Positions 9,447 through 23,554 of a DNA stretch of 64,000 nt are shown in pieces. The translations under genes were made by a program, and so were the position numbers. Source of the DNA: Allostella vacuolata (GTDB lineage Bacteria; Pseudomonadota; Alphaproteobacteria; ATCC43930; Allostellaceae); NCBI GenBank assembly GCA_006739055.1, contig AP019702.1, forward strand, positions 3,745,388 to 3,809,387, read 5' to 3'. Below the pieces are notes generated by a model, which saw only the letters and a program-made list of their open reading frames with translations, was not told the DNA's origin and searched no databases. Position 1 is the first letter of the stretch, and every line of letters starts with the position of its first letter.

Positions 9447-11060
9447 TCAGGCGATCGTCAGCGCCGCCGGGTTGACGTCGATGCCGGCGGCGATCTCGAC
9501 GAAGGCCTCGCCGTCGCCCTCGATCACCGAGACCAGCAGGTATTCGGCCTCCGGCGCCGGCGCGGCCGCACCGGTCGAGCGGGCATAGAGCATGGCGTGG
9601 ACCTGCCGCGTGCGGGTGCCGCGCGCATCCTCGATGGTCTCGGTCCATTGGCGCGGGTCCACCCGCCGGTCGCCGGGCAGCCAGTGGCGCGCATAGGTCT
9701 GCCCGTCCTTGGTCTGGAACTCGGGCCAGCCGACCATGCCCTCGCGCTCGTCCATCCAGAAGGCCCATTCCTCGCTGTCCGCGGGATGGACCTCGTCGAT
9801 CGGCTGGAACCAGCGGCATTCCTCGGGCCGGCCGTCCTCGTCGAGCCAGAGCTGGAACCAGCCGTCGCTGCCGGCGAGGTAGAGCCGGTGCATCGCCACC
9901 TCGCCCGCGTCGATCCGGCCGACCGCGGCGACCGAGACCAGGGCATTGCCCTCCCCGCCCGGCGGCTGGGTCACCTTGGTCACGCCCTCGGCCATCAGGA
10001 ACGGCGTCGGGTCGAACGGGAAGGTCATCCCGACCCGGAAGAAGGACGGCTTGTAGGGCTCGCCCTCCATCTTGCGGCGGAGGATCCCGCGCGCGGTGTC
10101 GATGGGGCCCATGTTCGCTCCTTTCGCGGCCGTCGCCGCCCCGGCTGCGCGGCGGCGGCGGAAGAACCGCCAGGTGATGAAGGCAAACCCGCCCAGCAGG
10201 AGCACGGTGACCAGCAGCCCGCCGAAGCCGGAACCGTCATCGCCGGCCGCATCCGTGGCGCGCGCCACGTCCGGCGGCAGGCGCCCGGGCTGCGGCGCCT
10301 CGCCCTGCAGGGCCGCGGTCTCGCGATCCAGCTCGTCGAGCTTGGCCTTCAGCGCCGGGTCGCTGGCGGCGCGCTGGTCCGCCTCGGCCCGCCACGACCG
10401 CACGCCCGGGTCGTCGCGGTTGTCATGGAATGCCCGGGCATGGCCCGGACGGTTCAGCGTATCCAGCAGGTACCACAGAAGGATCCCGTCCCAGGCGCCG
10501 AACCGGCCGCCCTGGGCATAGGCGGGGGGCTGCCAGCGGCCGGCATCGGCGGGCGGCGACCCGCCGCGGAAGGAATAGGTCGGCTCGCGCCGGGTGGAGG
10601 GGGTGCGGTCGCGGACCAGCGGCCCCTGCGGCAGGGTGATCGCCCCGCGCGACCCGGCGCCCGCACCGGAATCGGGCCGGGAGCCGCCGCGGAAGATGTT
10701 CAGCGCATCCAGCGCGCCGCCGCGCTGCATCGCCCGGTCGGCACCCGACTGGGCGGGCTGGTTGCGCGGGACATAGACCGGCGCGGACGGCCGCGTGTAG
10801 CCGCCGGACGTGGAGGGGCGGCGCGAGCTGGACGAGCCGGGCGAGAAGGACGGCGTGCGGCCGCTCGACGGCCGCGAGTATCCGCCCGACGAGCGGCTGC
10901 GCGCCTCGGCCTCGGTCGCGACGACGCTGCCGACGGTGGCCAGCGCGACCGCCTGGAGCAGCGGCTGGGCCGACGGCAGGGCCGCCAGCCACAGGGTGGC
11001 CGCCACGACCAGCCGGCGCACCAGCGACGCGGCCCCGGTCCGCCCGGGCTTGCCCGTCAA
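9447..11060 (-). CDS. DUF2491 family protein (YjfK-like) with extended secreted/low-complexity N-terminus
   Basis: A 537-aa protein. Residues about 15-50 form a signal or anchor segment ending at TEAEARS. Residues about 55-190 are Ser/Arg/Pro/Gly-rich low complexity (GYSRPSSGRTPSFSPG and similar). A transmembrane helix lies at about 278-297, followed by RRRR. The C-terminal part (about 315-537) is the DUF2491 domain: GRIDAGEVAMHRLYL, DGWFQLWLDEDGRPEECRWF and MLYARST. E. coli YjfK is essentially the C-terminal domain alone, so the N-terminal half is an addition. It is first in the operon with the DUF350 and PspA-like genes. Confidence 0.82.
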   Translation of the reverse strand: MTGKPGRTGAASLVRRLVVAATLWLAALPSAQPLLQAVALATVGSVVATEAEARSRSSGGYSRPSSGRTPSFSPGSSSSRRPSTSGGYTRPSAPVYVPRNQPAQSGADRAMQRGGALDALNIFRGGSRPDSGAGAGSRGAITLPQGPLVRDRTPSTRREPTYSFRGGSPPADAGRWQPPAYAQGGRFGAWDGILLWYLLDTLNRPGHARAFHDNRDDPGVRSWRAEADQRAASDPALKAKLDELDRETAALQGEAPQPGRLPPDVARATDAAGDDGSGFGGLLVTVLLLGGFAFITWRFFRRRRAAGAATAAKGANMGPIDTARGILRRKMEGEPYKPSFFRVGMTFPFDPTPFLMAEGVTKVTQPPGGEGNALVSVAAVGRIDAGEVAMHRLYLAGSDGWFQLWLDEDGRPEECRWFQPIDEVHPADSEEWAFWMDEREGMVGWPEFQTKDGQTYARHWLPGDRRVDPRQWTETIEDARGTRTRQVHAMLYARSTGAAAPAPEAEYLLVSVIEGDGEAFVEIAAGIDVNPAALTIA

Positions 11061-11169
11061 ACGCTTCTCCCCGCCACGTCACCCCTCTCCGGCATGCCGC
11101 ACCCGAATCCGCCCAGCATATCGGTCGGCAGCCGGCCCATGACCAGGGGGCGCCCGACGATACCGGGGG

Positions 11170-11502
11170 TCAATCGACGATGAAGAGCTTCGCCCCCTTT
11201 TCGGTGGCGGAGCGGTGCGCGGCGTCGCCGTGATCCGAGACCTGGTAGCTCATGCCGGGCGTGAGCGTCGATGTCCGCCCGTCGCGCAGCTCGCTCACCA
11301 GCTCGCCCTCGACGACCAGGATGATGTGGCCGCGATCGCACCAATGGTCGGCCAGGTAGCCCGGCGAGTACTCGACCATGCGGATCCGGATGTCGCCGAC
11401 CTCGATGGTGCGCCACAGGGCGAAGCCCCGCTCGCCCGGATGGCGGGTCGGCTCGACCTTGGACCAGTCGGTGACGGTGAACGGCAGGGCCGGAATCTTC
11501 AT
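11170..11502 (-). CDS. Small cupin-fold protein with DHWC motif
   Basis: A 110-aa single-domain cupin. Conserved features are SPGYLADHWCDRGHIILVVEGELVSEL and the late TLTPGMSYQVSDHGDAAHRSATEKGAKLFIVD. The His-Trp-Cys-x3-His group supplies the expected metal ligands, so the fold match is good while the function is unknown. I start at the ATG at 11500-11502, because the longer frame to 11697 runs into the insertion sequence. It is divergent from glgE and was originally about 110 bp away before the insertion sequence entered. Confidence 0.85.
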   Translation of the reverse strand: MKIPALPFTVTDWSKVEPTRHPGERGFALWRTIEVGDIRIRMVEYSPGYLADHWCDRGHIILVVEGELVSELRDGRTSTLTPGMSYQVSDHGDAAHRSATEKGAKLFIVD

Positions 11503-11577
11503 GGGACGGGCTCGCGGCTGGGGGTTGCGGTCGTTGGCTGGCCCGGACCGTAGGCGACCGGACGGCATCCTGGCAAC

Positions 11578-11592
11578 GGAACCTGGGGCGCG
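11578..11592. repeat. Left target-site duplication of the insertion sequence
   Basis: GGAACCTGGGGCGCG directly abuts the left inverted repeat and is repeated exactly at 12971-12985 immediately outside the right inverted repeat. A 15-bp duplication is long for an IS and agrees with the IS1202-type group. Confidence 0.85.
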
Positions 11593-11673
11593 GTGTCGGT
11601 AACACGTCATCTGTCTGGAGTTTGTAGCAAGTGATCTGTCCGGTTTTGGAATCGCTCCAGGGAGGGGCGGTGC

Positions 11674-12855
11674 ATGAGCCGGACGGAGGTGCTGCAAGGA
11701 CTACGGGAGATGAGGTTTTCGGAGATCCACGATCGCTTCCGACGGGGACGTTTGAGCGCGTTGGAGGCTGCGGAATGGCTTGGGGTGTCGGAGCGGACCT
11801 TCCGGCGGCTGCGCGGCCGGTACGAGGTTGAGGGGGCGGCGGGATTGCTGGACCGTCGGCTTGGGAAGACGAGCCCGCACCGGATCGCGGCGGACGAGGT
11901 GGAGCGGGTGACCGGGCTGTACCGCGATCGGTATTCGGGATGGACGGTGAAGCACTTCCACGAGCGGGCGCGCGAGCGCCATGGGGTGACGGCGAGCTAC
12001 GGCTGGACCAAGAGCGTGCTGCACGCCTCGGGCCTGGTGCGACCGGCACCGCGGCGCTCGGTCCACCGCAAGCGGCGTCCGCGCAAGCCGCTGCCGGGAA
12101 TGATGCTGCACCAGGACGGCTCGCGGCACCTGTGGCTGCCGGCCCTGGGGAGGCAAGTCGACCTGATCGCGACCATGGACGATGCGACGAGCGAGCTGTA
12201 CTCGGCCTTCCTGGTCGAGGAGGAAGGCACGGCCTCGACGTTCCGGGCGCTGGGCGAGGTGATCGGCCGGCACGGGCTGTTCTGCCAGCTCTATACCGAT
12301 CGCGGCAGCCACTACTTCCACACGCCCAGGGCCGGCGAGCGGGTGTCGCGGACGATGTTGACCCAAGTCGGCCGCGCCCTGGCGCAGCTCGGCATCCGGC
12401 ACATCGGCGCCTACTCGCCCGAGGCGCGCGGCCGATCGGAGCGGCTGTTCGCGACCCTGCAGGACCGGCTGGTCAAGGAGCTGGCCGACGCCGGCATCGC
12501 CACCATCGAGGCGGCGAACCGGTTCATCGCCGAGACCTACCTCCCGGCCCACAACCGGCGCTTCGCGGTGGAGGCGACCGAGCCCGGAACGGCGCTGTTG
12601 CCCTGGACGGGCGGCGATCTCGCCGAGATCCTCTGTCACCAGGAGGATCGCGTCGTCGGCAACGACAATACCGTCACCCTAGGCCGGCTGCGCCTGCAGA
12701 TCGAGCCGAGCCCGCTGCGTCCGCACTTCGTCCGGGCGACCGTCCAGGTCCGGCGCTATGGCGACAGCACCATCGGCCTCTTCTACGGCCATCGATGCAT
12801 CGGGCGCTACCAGCCCGACGGAGCGCCGCTGCGCCATGACCGACGGGCCGCGTGA
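11674..12855 (+). CDS. DDE transposase of the insertion sequence
   Basis: A 393-aa transposase. The N-terminal HTH region (FSEIHDRFRRGRLSALEAAE, then WLGVSERTFRRLRGRYEVEG) binds DNA. The rve/DDE integrase core follows. The catalytic residues visible are Asp in MMLHQDGSRHLW, Asp in LYTDRGSHYF and Glu in RGRSERLFATLQDRLVKEL. A C-terminal beta-rich tail begins VGNDNTVTLGRLRLQIEP. The gene fills the element almost completely and is intact, so the element may still be active. Confidence 0.9.
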   Translation: MSRTEVLQGLREMRFSEIHDRFRRGRLSALEAAEWLGVSERTFRRLRGRYEVEGAAGLLDRRLGKTSPHRIAADEVERVTGLYRDRYSGWTVKHFHERARERHGVTASYGWTKSVLHASGLVRPAPRRSVHRKRRPRKPLPGMMLHQDGSRHLWLPALGRQVDLIATMDDATSELYSAFLVEEEGTASTFRALGEVIGRHGLFCQLYTDRGSHYFHTPRAGERVSRTMLTQVGRALAQLGIRHIGAYSPEARGRSERLFATLQDRLVKELADAGIATIEAANRFIAETYLPAHNRRFAVEATEPGTALLPWTGGDLAEILCHQEDRVVGNDNTVTLGRLRLQIEPSPLRPHFVRATVQVRRYGDSTIGLFYGHRCIGRYQPDGAPLRHDRRAA

Positions 12856-12872
12856 CACGCTTCCACGCAGCC

Positions 12873-12910
12873 CGCTTTGGCCCCGGGGGCATGCCCCCGG
12901 GGCCAAAGCG
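12873..12910. terminator. 38-bp perfect palindrome inside the IS, after the transposase gene
   Basis: The two arms CGCTTTGGCCCCGGGGG and their exact complement meet at a central CATG. It starts 17 bp after the transposase stop codon and would fold into a very stable hairpin in RNA. A role in ending transposase mRNA, and in blocking read-through into glgE, is likely but there is no U tract. Confidence 0.6.
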
Positions 12911-12970
12911 TGAACGAAGCGGACAACTCACCTGTTACAAGCACCGGCCAACTTGACTTGTCACCGACAC

Positions 12971-12985
12971 GGAACCTGGGGCGCG
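12971..12985. repeat. Right target-site duplication of the insertion sequence
   Basis: Exact copy of the 15-bp sequence at 11578-11592. It is followed by 20 bp and then the glgE start codon. Confidence 0.85.
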
Positions 12986-13005
12986 GTCGCGGAGTTGGGT
13001 CCAGG

Positions 13006-19288
<6,283 letters not shown>

Positions 19289-19292
<4 letters not shown>

Positions 19293-21457
19293 CCGCCCAC
19301 GGCGCGGGCCCGCTCGACGCGGCGACGGTCCAGGCCCTGGTGGACGGGTCGCTGGGCGACCCCTTCTCGATCCTGGGACCCCATGGCGGCATCGTCCGCA
19401 CCTTCCAGCCGGGTGCCTCGCGGGTCGAGGCGCTGGTCGGCGGGCAGGTCGTGCCGATGGCCGCGCTCGACCCGCCGGGGCTGTACGCCGCACCGGTGGC
19501 CGGCCCCTACCGCCTGCGCATCGCCTGGCCGGGCGGCGTGCAGGAGACCGAGGACCCCTATTCCTTCGGCCTGCTGCTGGGCGACGTGGACCTGCACCTG
19601 GCGGCCGAGGGACGGCATTTCGAGCTCGCCGCGGCACTCGGCAGCCGGCCGATGGAGGTGGACGGCATCCCGGGGGTGCGCTTCGCCGTCTGGGCGCCCA
19701 ATGCCCGGCGCGTCGCCGTGGTGGGCAACTTCAACAGCTGGGACGGCCGCCGCCACCCGATGCGGCTGCGCCACGGCTCGGGCATCTGGGAGCTGTTCAT
19801 TCCGCGCCTCGGCCCCGGCGAACGCTACAAGTACGAGATCATGGCCGCCGACGGCAGCCGGCTGCCGCTCAAGGCCGACCCGCTGGCGACCGAGACCGAG
19901 CGGCCGCCCTCGACCGCGTCGGTCGTGGCGGCGCCGGCCGCCCACCACTGGCGGGACCAGGAATGGATGGAGGGGCGGGCGGCCCGCCATGCCCCCGACG
20001 CTCCGATCTCGATCTACGAGGCGCATGCCGAATCCTGGCTGCACGGCATCACCGACGCGCCGTCCTGGGACAGCCTGGCGGAGCACCTGATCCCGCACGT
20101 GCGGGCGCTGGGCTTCACCCATGTCGAGCTGCTGCCGGTGGCCGGTCACCCGTTCGGCGGCTCCTGGGGCTACCAACCCCTGTCGCTGTTCGCACCGGCC
20201 GCGCAGATGGGCGGGCCGGACGGCTTCGCGCGGTTCGTCGATGCCTGCCACGCCGCCGGCATCGGGGTGATCGTCGACTGGGTGCCGGCCCATTTCCCGA
20301 CCGATCCGCACGGGCTCGGCCGCTTCGACGGGACCGCGCTCTACGAGCATCTCGACCCGCGGGAAGGGTTCCACCAGGACTGGAACACGCTGATCTACAA
20401 TTTCGGCCGCCGCGAGGTGCAGGGCTTCCTGATCGCCAGCGCCATCCACTGGCTGGAACGCTTCCATCTCGACGGGCTGCGGGTCGACGCCGTCGCCTCG
20501 ATGCTCTATCGCGACTACAGCCGCGCCGCCGGCGAGTGGGTACCCAACATCCATGGCGGGCGCGAGAACCTGGAGGCGATCGGCTTCCTGCGCCACCTGA
20601 ACGCCGTGGTCGGCGAGCGCTGCCCGGGCGCGATGATGATCGCCGAGGAATCCACGGCCTGGCCCGGCGTCACCCGGCCGATCGCCGAGGGCGGGCTCGG
20701 CTTCAGCTACAAGTGGAACATGGGGTGGATGCACGACACCCTGCACTACATGGCCTACGACCCGATCCATCGCCGGCACCACCACCACGAGATGACCTTC
20801 GGCCTGGTCTACGCCTTCTCGGAGCGGTTCCTGCTGCCGCTGTCCCATGACGAGGTGGTGCATGGGAAGGGTTCGCTGATCGCCCGCATGCCCGGCGATC
20901 GCTGGCAGCGCTTCGCCAATCTGCGCGCTTACTATGCCTTCATGTGGGCGCATCCCGGCAAGAAGCTGCTCTTCATGGGCGGCGAATTCGCCCAGGAGCG
21001 CGAGTGGAACCATGACGGCGCGCTCGACTGGCACCTGCTGGAGGACCCGCTGCATGACGGTATCCGCCGGCTGCTGGGCGACCTCAACGCCGCCTATCGC
21101 GGCGAGGAGGCGCTCCACGCCCTCGATGCCGAGCCGGACGGCTTCCGCTGGGTCATCGGCGACGATGCCGGCAACTCCGTCTTTGCCTTCCTGCGTCGGG
21201 GCCGGGACGGCGCGCCGCCGGTCCTGGTGGTCGCCAACATGACCCCGGTGCCACGCTCGTCCTATCGCGTCGGCGTGCCCCGGGCCGGCCGCTGGCGCGA
21301 GGCGCTGAACAGCGACGCCGCCGTCTATGGCGGATCCGGCATGGGGAACTTCGGGGGTGTCCGCAGCGTAGACATTCCGGCCCACGGGGAAGCGCAGTCG
21401 CTCGAACTGATCCTGCCGCCCCTGGGCGTGATCTTTCTTCGACCCGAGGGGGAATAG
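19289..21457 (+). CDS. glgB: 1,4-alpha-glucan branching enzyme
   Basis: GlgB introduces alpha-1,6 branches into the GlgE product. The 722-aa protein has the N1/CBM48 modules ([20 protein letters not shown], then [11 protein letters not shown]) and a GH13_9 barrel. The nucleophile is Asp400 in [14 protein letters not shown], the acid/base is Glu453 in [13 protein letters not shown], and [13 protein letters not shown] carries the transition-state-stabilising Asp. A C-terminal all-beta domain follows. Length and motifs fit full-length GlgB. The ATG overlaps the treS stop codon by 4 bp; glgX begins 3 bp after this stop. Confidence 0.96.
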
Positions 21458-21460
21458 CGC

Positions 21461-23554
21461 TTGGCCGATCCGACATCCCGCCTTCAGGCGGGCAGCCCCT
21501 ATCCGCTGGGCGCGACCTGGGATGGCCTGGGCGTCAACTTCGCGATCTTCTCCGCCCATGCCGAGCGCATCGACCTGTGCCTGTTCGAGCCATCGGGGCG
21601 GCGCGAGATCGCCCGCCTGACGCTGCCCGAATGCACCGACGAGGTCTGGCACGGCTATCTTCCCGGCGCCGAGCTGGGCCAGCTCTACGGCTATCGTGCC
21701 TATGGGCCCTACGAGCCGCAGCGCGGCCATCGCTTCAACCACCACAAGCTGCTGCTCGACCCCTATACGCGACGGCTGGCAGGCGAGGTCCGCTGGACGG
21801 ACGCGCTCTACGGCTACCGCCTGGGGGCCGGCCGCCAGGACCTGTCCTTCGACCGGCGCGACAGCGCGGCAGCGATGCCGAAGGCGGTGGTGGTCGACGA
21901 CGCCTTCAACTGGGGCGACGACCGGCCGCCGGCCGTGCCGTGGCAGGATACGGTGATCTACGAGGCGCATGTCCGGGGCCTGACCCGGCTGCGCGAGGAC
22001 ATCCGTCCCAACGAGCGCGGCACCTTCGCCGCCCTGGCCAGCCCGCAGATGATCGAGCACCTGCAGCGCATCGGCGTGACGGCGGTCGAGCTGCTGCCCA
22101 TCCATGCCTTCGTCCAGGACCGCTACCTCCTGGAAAAGGGCCTGCGCAACTACTGGGGCTACAACACGCTGGGCTTCTTCGCGCCGGAGCAGGCCTACCT
22201 GTCGTCGGGCTCGAACAACGAGCTGCGGATCGCGATCCGCCGCCTGCACGCGGCCGGCATCGAGGTCATCCTGGACGTCGTCTACAACCACACCGCCGAG
22301 GGCAGCGAGCTGGGCCCGACCCTGTCGTTCCGCGGGCTCGACAATGCCAGCTACTACCGGCTGCTGCCGGACAACCCGCGGCACTGCATCAACGACACCG
22401 GCACCGGCAATACGCTCAACATCAGCCATCCGCGGGTCCTGCAGATGGTCATGGACTCCCTGCGGCACTGGGTCACCTCCTACCATGTCGACGGGTTCCG
22501 GTTCGACCTGGGGGTGACGCTGGGCCGCGAGGGCCACGGCTTCGATCCGGGCTCCGGCTTCTTCGACGCCCTGCGCCAGGACCCGGTGCTGCAGCGCGTC
22601 AAGCTCATCTCGGAGCCGTGGGATATCGGGCCCGGCGGCTACCAGCTGGGCGGGCACCCGGTCGGCTTCGCGGAATGGAACGACCGTTTCCGCGATGGGG
22701 TGCGCCGCTTCTGGCGCGGCGACGGCGGTCAGCGGCCCGACATCGCCGGCCGGCTGGCCGGTTCGGGCGACGTCTTCGACCGCGGCGGCCGCCGGCCCTG
22801 GGCCTCGATCAACTACGTCGCCTCCCATGACGGCTTCACGCTCAACGACATCGTCTCCTACGCCGAGCGCCACAACATCGACAACGGCGAGGACAATCGC
22901 GACGGGCACGGCGAGAACTGCTCCGCCAACTGGGGCGCCGAGGGACCGACCGACGACCCGGAGATCCAGGCGCTCAGGGCCCGGGTGCGCCGCTCGCTGC
23001 TGGCGACCGTCTTCCTCGCCCAGGGCACGCCGATGCTGCTGGCCGGCGACGAGTTCGGCCGCACCCAGAACGGCAACAACAATGCCTATTGCCAGGACAA
23101 CGCGGTTTCCTGGCTCGACTGGGCGTCGGCCGAGCTGCCCCAGAACGCCGCCCTCGCCGCCTTCGTCGCCCGGCTCACGGCGCTGCGCCATGCCCACCCG
23201 ATACTGCGCTGCCGCCACTTCCTGCATGGCCGCGAGGAGGTGATGCCGGGCGTGCTCGACATCGCCTGGTTCGACGAGCAGGGGCAGGCGATCGGCCACG
23301 ACGCCTGGAACGACCCGGAGCAGCGCACCCTGGTGCTGCGCCGGGCCGGGGCCCGGGAGGACGGCCGGGTCGATGTGCTGACGCTCGCCCTCAACCCCGG
23401 CGACGAAGACCGCATCTTTCGCCTGCCGGAGCCGATCCTGCCCTCGCTGGTGCTGGTCGATACCGCCTCCGACGGCCTGGAGGAACACCGCTTCGACGGC
23501 CGCCAGGTGCAGGTCACGGCCCACGCCCTCGTGCTGGTCCTGGCGCTCGCATGA
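21461..23554 (+). CDS. glgX: Glycogen debranching enzyme GlgX
   Basis: GlgX hydrolyses alpha-1,6 branches from limit dextrins. The 697-aa protein begins with a CBM48 module (GSPYPLGATWDGLGVNFAIF) and has a GH13_11 isoamylase-type barrel. The nucleophile is Asp349 in VDGFRFDLGVTLGRE, the acid/base is Glu385 in LISEPWDIGPGGYQLG, and NYVASHDGFTLNDIVSY follows. LAGDEFGRTQNGNNNAYCQD is a typical GlgX tail motif. The start is TTG at 21461, 3 bp after glgB, and the gene overlaps treZ by 4 bp. It would produce linear chains for MalQ and TreY. Confidence 0.94.
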   Translation: MADPTSRLQAGSPYPLGATWDGLGVNFAIFSAHAERIDLCLFEPSGRREIARLTLPECTDEVWHGYLPGAELGQLYGYRAYGPYEPQRGHRFNHHKLLLDPYTRRLAGEVRWTDALYGYRLGAGRQDLSFDRRDSAAAMPKAVVVDDAFNWGDDRPPAVPWQDTVIYEAHVRGLTRLREDIRPNERGTFAALASPQMIEHLQRIGVTAVELLPIHAFVQDRYLLEKGLRNYWGYNTLGFFAPEQAYLSSGSNNELRIAIRRLHAAGIEVILDVVYNHTAEGSELGPTLSFRGLDNASYYRLLPDNPRHCINDTGTGNTLNISHPRVLQMVMDSLRHWVTSYHVDGFRFDLGVTLGREGHGFDPGSGFFDALRQDPVLQRVKLISEPWDIGPGGYQLGGHPVGFAEWNDRFRDGVRRFWRGDGGQRPDIAGRLAGSGDVFDRGGRRPWASINYVASHDGFTLNDIVSYAERHNIDNGEDNRDGHGENCSANWGAEGPTDDPEIQALRARVRRSLLATVFLAQGTPMLLAGDEFGRTQNGNNNAYCQDNAVSWLDWASAELPQNAALAAFVARLTALRHAHPILRCRHFLHGREEVMPGVLDIAWFDEQGQAIGHDAWNDPEQRTLVLRRAGAREDGRVDVLTLALNPGDEDRIFRLPEPILPSLVLVDTASDGLEEHRFDGRQVQVTAHALVLVLALA

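Larger units (their letters stand above)
11593..12970 (+). mobile_element. Complete insertion sequence, IS1202-like (former ISNCY), 1378 bp
   Basis: The element begins GTGTCGGTAACACGTCA and ends with the inverted counterpart of GTGTCGGTGACAAGTCA. The terminal repeats are imperfect and extend about 50 bp on each side with a one-base offset in the middle. Each end carries two related 18-bp subrepeats, a likely transposase-binding layout. It encodes one DDE transposase in the plus direction and a 38-bp perfect palindrome after it. The 15-bp direct repeats outside both ends show a genuine insertion event rather than a fragment. It interrupts the divergent upstream region between the cupin gene and glgE. 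The family assignment rests on transposase architecture and long duplication, from memory. Confidence 0.9.

Noticed and set aside
12953-12981. Outward-facing promoter at the right IS end driving glgE
   Set aside because: A TTGACT at 12953-12958 is a fair -35 element, but nothing like a -10 lies 16-18 bp downstream, where the sequence is G-rich.
12877-13005. Start of glgE inside the insertion sequence
   Set aside because: These 43 codons are IS sequence plus the 20-bp remainder, with no similarity to GlgE. The ATG at 13006 fits better.
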